DNA of 5,856 nt from the NCBI GenBank assembly GCA_027858355.1, contig JAQICW010000135.1, forward strand, positions 1 to 5,856, written 5' to 3'. A program made the position numbers and the translations under genes. Source of the stretch: Desulfobacula sp. GTDB lineage: Bacteria; Desulfobacterota; Desulfobacteria; Desulfobacterales; Desulfobacteraceae. The stretch's first letter is position 1. Every line of letters starts with the position of its first letter. A model generated the notes under the pieces. It was not told the origin of the DNA. It did no database searches and saw only the letters and a program-made list of their open reading frames with translations. Below, piece after piece: positions 1 through 5,856 of this stretch.

Positions 1-672
1 CTTGAAAAATTTGCGAAAAAACATGGTATAGGTATCTGTACTGTTGCAGCTCTTGTAAAATACAGACTTAAAACAGAAAGCTTTGTCAAAAAAGCGGCCC
101 AGACTATAATTCCCACTAAGTTTGGTGGAGAGTTTGCCATCATTGCCTATGAAAATGATTTGGATAATTTGACCCATATCGCCCTTGTGAAAGGGGAAGT
201 TGACCCTGAAAAATCAATTCTGGTGAGGGTTCATTCAGAATGTATGACCGGAGATATTTTTTCTTCCCTTCGCTGTGACTGCCAGGAGCAGCTCCATAGT
301 GCCATGGCTATGATGGAAGAAGAAGGCAGCGGGGTTCTTTTATACCTTCGCCAGGAAGGTCGTGGTATTGGCCTGGTAAACAAATTAAAAGCTTATGAAT
401 ATCAGCGCCAGGGCATGGATACTGTTGAAGCCAATGAGAAACTCGGTTTTAAGGCAGACATGCGGGATTATGGCGTGGGGGCCCAGATTCTGGTGGACCT
501 GGGGGTTAGAAAAATGCGGCTTCTGACCAACAACCCTAAAAAAATGATCGGCCTTGAGGGGTATGGATTAACTGTTGTTGAACAGGTTCCCATTGAAGTA
601 GAACCCAATTGCCACAATAAGGGATACCTCAAATGTAAGCAGGCTAAAATGGGGCATTTGCTCCACGTGTAA
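1..672 (+). CDS. ribBA: Bifunctional RibBA: DHBP synthase / GTP cyclohydrolase II (3' part)
   Basis: The reading frame is open from the first base, so the gene starts before the window; 223 residues are visible. Residues 1 to about 45 match the end of the 3,4-dihydroxy-2-butanone-4-phosphate synthase domain (FAKKHGI, then VKYRLKTES). From about residue 46 the GTP cyclohydrolase II domain runs complete: zinc-binding Cys81, Cys92 and Cys94 (C-x10-C-x-C), the RQEGRGIGL phosphate/substrate loop at 117-125, DYGVGAQIL, TNNPKK at 176-181, and a family-typical tail ending KMGHLL. The enzyme opens GTP to the pyrimidine precursor and, with its N-terminal half, converts ribulose 5-phosphate to the four-carbon unit, feeding both branches of riboflavin synthesis in the cytoplasm. 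RibH follows 140 nt downstream. The TTG at 160 is not a start: it lies inside a continuous, conserved frame. An inactive RibB half cannot be excluded, because its active site is outside the window. Confidence 0.95.
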   Translation, partial: LEKFAKKHGIGICTVAALVKYRLKTESFVKKAAQTIIPTKFGGEFAIIAYENDLDNLTHIALVKGEVDPEKSILVRVHSECMTGDIFSSLRCDCQEQLHSAMAMMEEEGSGVLLYLRQEGRGIGLVNKLKAYEYQRQGMDTVEANEKLGFKADMRDYGVGAQILVDLGVRKMRLLTNNPKKMIGLEGYGLTVVEQVPIEVEPNCHNKGYLKCKQAKMGHLLHV

Positions 673-713
673 ATCAAATGATCTCATTGAAATATTAATC
701 GGGTAAGGGTTTT

Positions 714-731
714 GTTATTGACGTTATTGAC
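714..731 (+). repeat. Tandem 9-bp direct repeat before ribH
   Basis: GTTATTGAC occurs twice back to back (714-722 and 723-731). Each copy contains a TTGAC core resembling a -35 box, and the first copy fits the promoter proposed here. The repeat could be a duplicated -35 element, a binding site for a regulator, or chance. It is seen directly; its function is not known. Confidence 0.6.
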
Positions 732-745
732 CAGAAAAGTATGAT
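718..745 (+). promoter_or_regulatory. Candidate sigma70-like promoter for ribH-nusB
   Basis: TTGACG at 718-723 and TATGAT at 740-745 are separated by 16 nt, five of six matches to each consensus box. This would start transcription near 752, about 60 nt before the ribH start codon. It lies in the longest gap inside the riboflavin block, so ribH and nusB may have their own transcript as well as read-through from ribBA. The call rests on motif matching only. Confidence 0.4.
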
Positions 746-812
746 TAAACCGGAAACGGACAAGATAATATTGATAATGACAGCTTGACCCCATGTTATA
801 AGGAAAAGGAAA

Positions 813-1286
813 ATGCCAAAAATTATAGAAGCAGGGTTACAGGCCCAGGGAAAGAAATTTGGAATCGTTGTCTCCCGTTTTAATGATTTTATCACAGCCA
901 AGCTGTTAGATGGCGCCCTTGATGGGTTAATCAGAAGCGGGGCCGAGGATAAAGACATCACTATTTTAAAAGTTCCAGGTGCTTTTGAAATTCCTTTGGC
1001 TGCAAAGAAAATGCTGAACCATGGAACCTATGATGCAATTATCTGTATCGGGGCTATCATTCGTGGTGCCACAAGCCATTATGATTATGTGTGTGCAGAA
1101 GTATCCAAGGGCATTGCCACTGTCAGTCTTGAGGCTGATATTCCTGTGATGTTTGGAATTCTCACCACGGAAAGCATTGAGCAGGCCATTGAAAGGGCAG
1201 GGACCAAGGCTGGCAATAAAGGGTTTGATGTTGCCCTTGGTGCTGTGGAAATGGCAAATCTTTCCGAAAGTCTGAAAAAAGGTTAA
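813..1286 (+). CDS. ribH: 6,7-dimethyl-8-ribityllumazine synthase (RibH)
   Basis: The product is 157 residues, the usual length for this family. It condenses 5-amino-6-ribitylamino-uracil with 3,4-dihydroxy-2-butanone 4-phosphate to make lumazine, the direct precursor of riboflavin. Diagnostic motifs are all present: VSRFN at 20-24 (Phe23 stacks on the pyrimidine), VPGAFEIP at 54-61, [14 protein letters not shown] at 80-93 with the catalytic His89, and VMFGILTTE near 112-120, followed by the [10 protein letters not shown] segment. The ATG is preceded by a purine-rich AAGGAAAAGG at 800-809, which supports this start. It sits between ribBA and nusB, an arrangement common in bacteria. The RibBA encoded upstream makes one of its two substrates. 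Nothing looks damaged or unusual. Confidence 0.98.
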   Translation: MPKIIEAGLQAQGKKFGIVVSRFNDFITAKLLDGALDGLIRSGAEDKDITILKVPGAFEIPLAAKKMLNHGTYDAIICIGAIIRGATSHYDYVCAEVSKGIATVSLEADIPVMFGILTTESIEQAIERAGTKAGNKGFDVALGAVEMANLSESLKKG

Positions 1287-1294
1287 ATAATATT

Positions 1295-1711
1295 ATGGGT
1301 GACCGCAGGCAGGCAAGGGAACTCGCACTTCAGGCACTTTTTTTCTTTGATATGGATAAATCTGATCCTGATCAAAGTTTGGAGGTATTTTGTGCCAATA
1401 ATGAAGAAAAGCTTACACAGGAGGTCAAGCCTTTTTTTCTCCACCTGGTAAAAGGGGTTGTGGAAAACAGGACTCAAATAGATGAATTGTTAGATAAATA
1501 TTCAAAAAACTGGAAAATTTCCCGAATGCCTGTGGTGGACAGAAACATCATGCGCATGGCAACATTTGAATTTTTGAAGTGCTCTGATATACCCACCAGC
1601 GTAACCATAAATGAAGCGGTTGAAATTGGTAAAACTTATGGCACAAGGGATTCCAGCTCTTTTATCAATGGGGTGCTGGATCGTATTAAATTACTTGAAG
1701 GTTTTGAATAA
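1295..1711 (+). CDS. nusB: Transcription antitermination factor NusB
   Basis: This 138-residue protein has the full length and pattern of NusB. The N-terminus (GDRRQARELALQALFFFD) carries the basic helix that in characterised NusB proteins contacts boxA RNA. The C-terminal half holds RMPVVDRNIMRMA at about 83-95 and then IPTSVTINEAVEIGKTYG and SSSFINGVLDRI, the conserved all-helical core. With NusE (ribosomal protein S10), NusB binds boxA and supports antitermination, chiefly in rRNA transcription. The gene begins 8 nt after the ribH stop. Its likely ribosome-binding site (AAAAAAGG, ending at 1282) overlaps the end of ribH, so co-transcription is likely. The ribH-nusB pairing is widespread and does not imply a role in flavin metabolism. 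Confidence 0.96.
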   Translation: MGDRRQARELALQALFFFDMDKSDPDQSLEVFCANNEEKLTQEVKPFFLHLVKGVVENRTQIDELLDKYSKNWKISRMPVVDRNIMRMATFEFLKCSDIPTSVTINEAVEIGKTYGTRDSSSFINGVLDRIKLLEGFE

Positions 1712-1745
1712 CCAAAATTTTCAGACTTTAGGACAGGCACTAAAT

Positions 1746-1751
1746 AGGAGG
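1746..1751 (+). promoter_or_regulatory. Strong Shine-Dalgarno that fixes a TTG start
   Basis: A perfect AGGAGG lies 5 nt before the TTG at 1757. No in-frame ATG precedes the conserved N-terminal strand of the hydrolase, and the next Met is at residue 12, inside that strand. The site therefore supports TTG as the true initiation codon. Confidence 0.8.
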
Positions 1752-1756
1752 TTGTC

Positions 1757-2377
1757 TTGATTATAAAGAAACTTGAGGTTGGCCCGATTATGGCCAATTG
1801 TTTTATTTTAGGATGTGAATCCACAAAAGAAGCTGTTGTGATTGATCCAGGAGATGATGCAGACCGAATCCTGATGGAGCTGTCTAAATCTGAATTAAAA
1901 GTAAAATATCTGATAAATACCCACGGGCATTTTGACCATGTGGGTGCCAATAAAAGAATGAAAGAAGTGACAGGGGCACAGCTTGCCATTCATCCCGAGG
2001 ACGAGCCCATGCTGAACGAGCTTTCCCATTCTGCATTAATGTTCGGACTATCGGCAGAGAATTCACCCCCGGCAGATATTCTATTAAAAGATGGGGATGA
2101 AATAAGCTTTGGTGAGATTACCTTAAAGGTTATCCACACGCCCGGTCATTCAAAAGGCGGCATCTGTCTTTATACCAAGGGCCACCTTTTTTCCGGGGAT
2201 ACTTTGTTTGCAGGCTCCATTGGCAGGACGGATCTTCCCGGGGGTGACTATGATACCCTGATTTCAAATATTAAGGGAAAGCTGTTACACTTTGATGAGG
2301 ATACAATCGTGTATACGGGTCATGGCCCTGAAACAACCATAGGTAATGAAAAGAGAATGAATCCTTTCTTGAGATGA
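1757..2377 (+). CDS. Metallo-beta-lactamase-fold hydrolase, YcbL/glyoxalase II-like
   Basis: The 206-residue product has the complete metal-binding set of the superfamily: THGHFDH (His56, His58, Asp60, His61), His131 in TPGHSKGG, Asp148 in FSGDTLF and His189 in TGHGPETT. These ligands would hold a two-metal centre. The pattern GRTDLPGGDYDTL and the ending NEKRMNPFL resemble the short, single-domain glyoxalase II type (YcbL-like), which hydrolyses thioesters such as S-lactoylglutathione. The longer C-terminal substrate-binding domain of classical GloB is absent, so the physiological thiol and substrate cannot be named. No signal peptide is seen, so it is cytoplasmic. The gene starts at TTG behind AGGAGG, 45 nt after nusB. 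Its stop overlaps the next gene by ATGA, suggesting translational coupling to pabB. Confidence 0.92.
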   Translation: MIIKKLEVGPIMANCFILGCESTKEAVVIDPGDDADRILMELSKSELKVKYLINTHGHFDHVGANKRMKEVTGAQLAIHPEDEPMLNELSHSALMFGLSAENSPPADILLKDGDEISFGEITLKVIHTPGHSKGGICLYTKGHLFSGDTLFAGSIGRTDLPGGDYDTLISNIKGKLLHFDEDTIVYTGHGPETTIGNEKRMNPFLR

Positions 2378-2406
2378 GTGGTCGTGAGATGAATGACCTT
2401 GAGATG
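2371..2406 (+). repeat. Three GAGATG units at 15-nt spacing over the pabB start
   Basis: GAGATG occurs at 2371-2376, 2386-2391 and 2401-2406, exactly 15 nt apart. All three ATG codons (2374, 2389, 2404) are in the pabB frame, each preceded by GAG. The resulting N-terminus reads M-SGRE-M-NDLE-M-DGLL. None has a clear, strong Shine-Dalgarno, so the start could be any of the three. The first gives the ATGA overlap with the preceding gene and is preferred. Confidence 0.6.
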
Positions 2407-4653
2407 GATGGATTGTTAAAACATCTTCCTTTGTTAAAACAGGTTCATCAGGAAATAATTGAGCTTGACCAGCCCTTTGAACAGATAGCAGCATCATTTG
2501 CCGACGATATAGGGACGGTGCTGCTATTATCCGGATCAAATCTTGACTGCTCACAATATCATATCCTTGCAGTAAAACCATGGCTTGAAGTGGTTAGCCG
2601 GCAGGATAAGGTGTCCATCCAATATCAGGGGAGAAAGACTCAGCTTCATCAAGATCCATTTCTTGTTATTCAGGCGCTGTTGAACCGGTTCAAACTGGAT
2701 GGAGATTGTTTCAACCTTCCGATTCACGCAGGCTTGTTCGGGTATTTTTCCTATGATTTAAAAGATCACATTGAAACTCTTCCCAGAACCTGCATGGATA
2801 CCGGTCTTCCGGATTTATGTTTGTATGCTCCTTCCATTCTTGTGATTCAGGAAAAAAAAACAGGTGAGACCCGGCTTTGTATCCCTGTGTTGACCCACAA
2901 GACAATTCTTCAAAAAACAGATGATATTATAGGGGATATCAAAGGATTTTTCTTTGACAGAATAAAAAGTCCAATTAAAAGAAAACCTTTTTCCATAGAC
3001 AGTTCAGGGTTTAAATCAAGTTTTACAAAACCAGAATATATTCTTTCTGTAAAAAAAATCATTGATTATTTAAGGGCCGGTGATATTTACCAGGCTAATC
3101 TTTCCCAGCGTTTTGAATCCGGGTTTTCAGGAGATGCTTATTCATTGTTTCTGGATTTGTTTGAACGAAATCCTGCCTCTTTTTTTTCTTATATTCATGC
3201 CAATGATCACAAAATTGTGTCTACCTCTCCTGAACGCTTTATCAAACAGATTGGCCGGCAGGTTGAAACAAGGCCCATAAAAGGCACCATAGCCCGGGGC
3301 AGGACACAAAAACAAGACCGGGAAAATGGGGTAAAGCTGGCCCAAAGTTTTAAGGACGATGCCGAGCTGACCATGATCGTGGACCTGATGAGAAATGATC
3401 TTTCCCGTGTGACCCGGCCCGGATCAGTCATTGTCAAAGAACACAAGCGTCTTGAGCCATATGAAAATGTATTTCATCTGGTTTCTATTGTGGAAGGCCT
3501 GCTTGAAGACCAGAAAACATCTGTGGATCTTTTAAAAGCCACATTTCCTGGAGGTTCCATCACGGGTTGTCCCAAGTTTCGGTCCATGGAGATTATTGAT
3601 GAGCTGGAATCGGTAAAACGCCATATATATACAGGATCCATTGGATATATCAGTTTTCATGATACCATGGATCTGTCAATTGCCATAAGGACTGCCACTA
3701 TTGCCAATGACAGGGTGGTTTTTTCAGTGGGTGGCGGCATTGTGTATGATTCAGACCCTCAAAAAGAATACCAGGAAACCCTTGATAAAGGAAAAACATT
3801 GATGGAATCCTTGTCCGGAGGCTTAAAAAAGGATGTGAACAATAAACCCAGAGCCTGGGTGAACGGGAAACTCATTGATCAGGATCAGGCCATGGTATCG
3901 GCCACAAGTTCGGGATTTCAATATGGGGCAGGGTTGTTTGAAACCCTTTGCGTGGAAAAAGGAAGGATATTTCGCCTGAAAGATCATGTGTCTCGTTTGA
4001 ACAGGTCCTGGAAAACCCTTTTTTCCGAGGCCTTGCCCGATATAACATGGGAGAATGTGATCTTTTCTTTAATAAGTGCAAATAAGTTCCAGGATAAATC
4101 GCTTGCAATCAAACTATTGGTATCACGAGATGAACAGGATAATGGCAATAAGGTGTTTCTGGCTGCTTTTGCAAGGAAATATACCCACAGGCTTAAGATG
4201 CTGGGCAAAAAGGGACTGGACCTTATCACCTATCCACATCCCAGGCAGACACCTCTGGCAGATTATAAAACCTTGAATTATCTTTATTATGAACAGGCCC
4301 GAAGATTTGCCAGAGAGCAGGGTGCAGATGAAGCGCTCATCTTGAATCCGGATCATACAATTTCTGAAACCAATACCGCAAGTATATTTGCACTGGGGGA
4401 CAACATTGTTACGGTCCCGGAATCCGACCATGTGCTGGCCAGTGTGACACTAAAATCTGTGCTGGCGATCTTGGCAGATAAGGGGTATGATATTTGCCAA
4501 AAACCTGTATCTCTTATGGATTTTTATTCATATCAAAATATTATGGTGGCAAATGCCTTGATGGGAGCGGTTAAGGTATTGAGCATTGACCAAAAAAAAA
4601 TAGAACACAAAAGCGGGATCTGTTCCATGATCAATAAACAGCTGTTTAAATAG
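2374..4653 (+). CDS. pabB: PabB-PabC fusion: aminodeoxychorismate synthase component I / 4-amino-4-deoxychorismate lyase
   Basis: The 759-residue protein joins two successive enzymes of 4-aminobenzoate synthesis for folate. Residues about 17-170 are the N-terminal region of the anthranilate/ADC synthase family. Residues about 210-480 are the chorismate-binding catalytic domain, with PIKGT at 301-305 (Lys303 marks PabB; TrpE usually has an Ala here), VDLMRNDL, FPGGSITGCPK and the GGGIVYDSDPQKEYQE segment from 453. From about 489 a class IV PLP-dependent lyase follows (RAWVNGKLID, then GFQYGAGLFETL). It has a likely PLP-binding Lys632 in DYKTLNYL and SETNTASIF near the end. Both parts appear full length and intact. 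The glutaminase partner PabA is neither fused nor in this window, so amide nitrogen must come from a separate protein or from ammonia. The start overlaps the preceding gene by 4 nt. Confidence 0.94.
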   Translation: MSGREMNDLEMDGLLKHLPLLKQVHQEIIELDQPFEQIAASFADDIGTVLLLSGSNLDCSQYHILAVKPWLEVVSRQDKVSIQYQGRKTQLHQDPFLVIQALLNRFKLDGDCFNLPIHAGLFGYFSYDLKDHIETLPRTCMDTGLPDLCLYAPSILVIQEKKTGETRLCIPVLTHKTILQKTDDIIGDIKGFFFDRIKSPIKRKPFSIDSSGFKSSFTKPEYILSVKKIIDYLRAGDIYQANLSQRFESGFSGDAYSLFLDLFERNPASFFSYIHANDHKIVSTSPERFIKQIGRQVETRPIKGTIARGRTQKQDRENGVKLAQSFKDDAELTMIVDLMRNDLSRVTRPGSVIVKEHKRLEPYENVFHLVSIVEGLLEDQKTSVDLLKATFPGGSITGCPKFRSMEIIDELESVKRHIYTGSIGYISFHDTMDLSIAIRTATIANDRVVFSVGGGIVYDSDPQKEYQETLDKGKTLMESLSGGLKKDVNNKPRAWVNGKLIDQDQAMVSATSSGFQYGAGLFETLCVEKGRIFRLKDHVSRLNRSWKTLFSEALPDITWENVIFSLISANKFQDKSLAIKLLVSRDEQDNGNKVFLAAFARKYTHRLKMLGKKGLDLITYPHPRQTPLADYKTLNYLYYEQARRFAREQGADEALILNPDHTISETNTASIFALGDNIVTVPESDHVLASVTLKSVLAILADKGYDICQKPVSLMDFYSYQNIMVANALMGAVKVLSIDQKKIEHKSGICSMINKQLFK

Positions 4654-4696
4654 TGTCCGACCGGAAACCGCCAATAAGAGTGGAACCAGATCATAC

Positions 4697-4723
4697 TTGA
4701 AATTTAATCGGAAGAGGTATACG
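4697..4723 (+). promoter_or_regulatory. Weak candidate promoter before the DUF1573-like gene
   Basis: The 116-nt gap after pabB contains TTGAAA (4697-4702) and TATACG (4718-4723) with a 15-nt spacer, shorter than ideal, about 46 nt before the start codon. The rest of the gap is AT-rich, with only a 3-bp CGG/CCG hairpin at 4662-4670 and no convincing terminator. An independent promoter is plausible but poorly supported. Confidence 0.22.
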
Positions 4724-4769
4724 TTATTCCTATTGTTTTATTATTAATTTTTTAAGGAAAGCTTATATA

Positions 4770-5474
4770 ATGATGAAAAAGAAAATTCTCCTTATTGCCA
4801 TTCTCATCGCAGTATTTTTTTTACCCCAATTGGGAATGGCCCAGCCAAAAGTTTTGATTGATAATCCTGTTTTTACTTTTGAATCAGTACCAGAAGGGGT
4901 TTCTGTTGCCAATGAATTCAAAATTAAAAATATAGGGGACACCCTTTTGCACATTAATGATGTCCTGCCTCCCTGAGGGTGTGACAAGCACTCCTTTGAC
5001 AGGCAAATTCCCCCGGGTGGGGAAGGAAAAATCAAGCTCAGTTTTAAAACCAGTGGATATGGCGGAAAAACCATGAAAAAAGTTATTCAGGTCAAGACAG
5101 ATGACCCTGAGAAAAAACAATTCAACCTGGTTGTCACAGGCCTCGTTGAAAAAATTATGGATATCCAACCTGAATCTGTTTACCTGAAGGGCCATCCAGG
5201 CGATACCCTAGAGACTGTCGTTACCATTACTCCTTTTGAAAAATATCCATTTTCAATCCTGGGAATGGAGACGAGAGGCAATGCAAGGATTGAAACCAGT
5301 ATTATAGAATCAAAGGATGATAAGAAATCCTGGCAGGTTAAAATCAAAAGCACATCAGACAAGGTAGAGAATCTGTATGATGTATTGACCCTTAAGACAG
5401 ACAGTCAGTACAAACCAAAATTGACCATAAGGGTATATGCCATTTTTTCTGAAAAAAAGGCACCAAAATCGTAG
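4770..5474 (+). CDS. Probable selenoprotein: exported DUF1573-like Ig-fold protein with in-frame UGA (Sec69)
   Basis: Reading through one TGA at 4974-4976 gives a continuous 234-residue protein. Residues 1-24 form a signal peptide: MMKKK, a hydrophobic core and likely cleavage after GMA before Gln25. There is no lipobox Cys, so the mature protein should be periplasmic. Residues about 25-120 match the DUF1573 pattern: NPVFTFESVPEG, then FKIKNIGDTLLHINDV, then the motif, IPPGGEGKIKLSF, and a final VIQVKTDDP strand. At the position where the family has Cys-Gly-Cys, this protein has Sec69-Gly-Cys71. Cys71 is its only Cys. Residues about 120-234 form a second, probably Ig-like, beta domain. AAGGAAA at 4754-4760 is a likely ribosome-binding site; ATG codons at 4770 and 4773 are both possible. 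The function of the family is not established. A UxC pair suggests redox or metal chemistry, which is inference. The alternative is a true nonsense mutation or a sequencing error. Confidence 0.75.
4974..4976 (+). other. In-frame UGA, probable selenocysteine codon
   Basis: This TGA is the only in-frame stop between 4770 and the TAG at 5472-5474. The protein on both sides belongs to one conserved domain, and the codon replaces the first Cys of a CxC motif, the classical Cys/Sec exchange. No other gene in the window has an internal TGA, which argues against a reassigned genetic code. Confidence 0.75.
4977..5027 (+). promoter_or_regulatory. Candidate bacterial SECIS region (three adjacent hairpins)
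   Basis: Three potential stem-loops lie directly after the UGA within the coding sequence. Hairpin A pairs 4977-4982 with 4988-4993 (6 pairs, two of them G-U, loop GACAA). Hairpin B pairs UUUG 4995-4998 with CAAA 5004-5007 (loop ACAGG). Hairpin C pairs UUCCCC 5008-5013 with GGGGAA 5019-5024 (loop CGGGU). UCC at 4992-4994 could also close B and C against GGA at 5025-5027, in competition with A. Bacterial SECIS loops usually begin some 16-37 nt after the UGA and carry a G early in the loop. B begins 22 nt and C 37 nt after it, and C has G as its second base. A is too close. Pairings were found by eye, not by folding. Confidence 0.45.
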
Positions 5475-5505
5475 CTTGCACAAGGTTTTTAAAGAAAATT
5501 TAAAT

Positions 5506-5856
5506 ATGGATATTTTAAAAATAAAAGCAGTGGTGTTTGACTGTGACGGTGTCATGTTTGACACGGCCATGGCCAACAGGAAGTTTTATGACGAGGTCCT
5601 TCTGAATTTTAATAAGCCAATACTCAATGAAGAACAATTTGTCAATGTTCACATGATGACGGTAAAAGAAGCCATTGATTACCTTTTTCCCGAAATGGTT
5701 GACCTTTCAGATGTATATGGTTGCCTTAAAAATATCGGGTATCATAAATTTATTCAGTACATGGTCATGGAGAAAGGGTTAAAAGAACTTCTTATTAAAC
5801 TCAAAGATAACGGGTATATCAGGGGAATCGGAACCAACCGGACCAATTCCATGGAA
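5506..5856 (+). CDS. HAD-superfamily hydrolase (5' part)
   Basis: The first 117 residues are present and the frame is open to the window edge. The N-terminus IKAVVFDCDGVMFDT holds HAD motif I, with nucleophile Asp12 and general acid Asp14. Residues about 20-90 would be the start of a helical cap. IRGIGTNRT near 105-113 looks like motif II, with Thr110 in the phosphate-binding position. Motifs III and IV lie beyond the window. The layout suggests a phosphatase or phosphoglycomutase-like member acting on a small phosphorylated metabolite in the cytoplasm; the substrate cannot be told. ATG at 5506 is chosen because HAD proteins usually begin a few residues before DxD. The only upstream in-frame alternative is TTG at 5476, which lacks a ribosome-binding site. 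The gene lies 31 nt after the selenoprotein-like gene and is probably co-transcribed with it. Confidence 0.88.
   Translation, partial: MDILKIKAVVFDCDGVMFDTAMANRKFYDEVLLNFNKPILNEEQFVNVHMMTVKEAIDYLFPEMVDLSDVYGCLKNIGYHKFIQYMVMEKGLKELLIKLKDNGYIRGIGTNRTNSME

Noticed and set aside
160..672. A stand-alone GTP cyclohydrolase II starting at TTG 160.
   Set aside because: The same frame is open back to base 1 and encodes the recognisable end of a DHBP synthase domain, so this is the second half of RibBA.
673..812. An FMN riboswitch in the ribBA-ribH gap.
   Set aside because: The conserved FMN aptamer segments (such as the GGGGCAGGGUGAAAUUCC-type core) are absent, and the gap is AT-rich with no multi-stem potential seen by eye.
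695..961. Antisense open frames along the minus strand, such as 88 residues over the start of ribH.
   Set aside because: They overlap well-supported genes on the plus strand, show no recognisable domain, and have the composition expected of complements of coding sequence.
4661..4668. CCGGAAAC shared by the gap after pabB (4661-4668) and the ribBA-ribH gap (near 750-758), a possible common regulatory site.
   Set aside because: Only eight bases match, the flanks differ, and the positions relative to the genes differ, so chance is likely.
4770..4976. A complete short secreted protein of 68 residues ending at the TGA.
   Set aside because: It would stop in mid-domain just before the family's key motif, while conserved sequence continues in the same frame. 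It remains possible if the TGA is a true nonsense mutation.
5073..5474. A separate gene starting at ATG 5073, with GGCGG at 5061-5065 as a ribosome-binding site.
   Set aside because: The frame is continuous with the upstream part back to the TGA, and the DUF1573-like domain pattern spans 4845-5115. A start at 5073 would begin in the middle of a beta domain and lack the signal peptide.
5475..5490. CTTGCACAAG followed by five T residues, resembling a rho-independent terminator after the DUF1573-like gene.
   Set aside because: The stem is only 3-4 bp with a 2-4 nt loop and little GC, too weak for a terminator. The HAD gene follows 31 nt downstream.

Overview
The window reads left to right as one strand of closely packed, moderately AT-rich bacterial genes: (ribBA, 3' part) - ribH - nusB - metallo-beta-lactamase-fold hydrolase - pabB/pabC fusion - DUF1573-like exported protein - HAD-family hydrolase (5' part). 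No RNA gene, mobile element or CRISPR array was seen. The gene order, base composition and the apparent use of selenocysteine fit a sulfate-reducing Desulfobacterota (Desulfobacteraceae-like) bacterium. This placement is an inference from style and context, not from a marker gene.

Region 1 (1-1711) is a riboflavin block. It holds the end of a bifunctional RibBA (DHBP synthase / GTP cyclohydrolase II), then lumazine synthase RibH, then antitermination factor NusB 8 nt downstream. RibBA supplies both precursors that lead to the RibH substrates. A 140-nt gap before ribH holds a tandem 9-bp repeat and a reasonable sigma70-like promoter. No FMN riboswitch is visible.

Region 2 (1757-4653) holds a YcbL/GloB-like metallo-hydrolase that starts at a TTG behind a perfect AGGAGG. 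It overlaps by ATGA a 759-residue fusion of aminodeoxychorismate synthase component I (PabB) and aminodeoxychorismate lyase (PabC), which makes 4-aminobenzoate for folate. The start of the fusion gene has three in-frame GAG-ATG units at exactly 15-nt intervals.

Region 3 (4770-5474) is the most interesting. A secreted two-domain DUF1573/Ig-like protein is interrupted by a single in-frame TGA at 4974-4976. The frame stays open on both sides, and the TGA sits where this family has the first Cys of its Cys-Gly-Cys motif, giving Sec-Gly-Cys. The remaining Cys is the only one in the whole protein. Three consecutive potential hairpins follow the TGA, two of them at a distance from it suitable for a bacterial SECIS. 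I read this as a probable selenoprotein that standard annotation would split into two fragments or call a pseudogene.

Region 4 (5506-5856) is the N-terminal part of a HAD-superfamily hydrolase with the DxD nucleophile motif, cut by the window edge.
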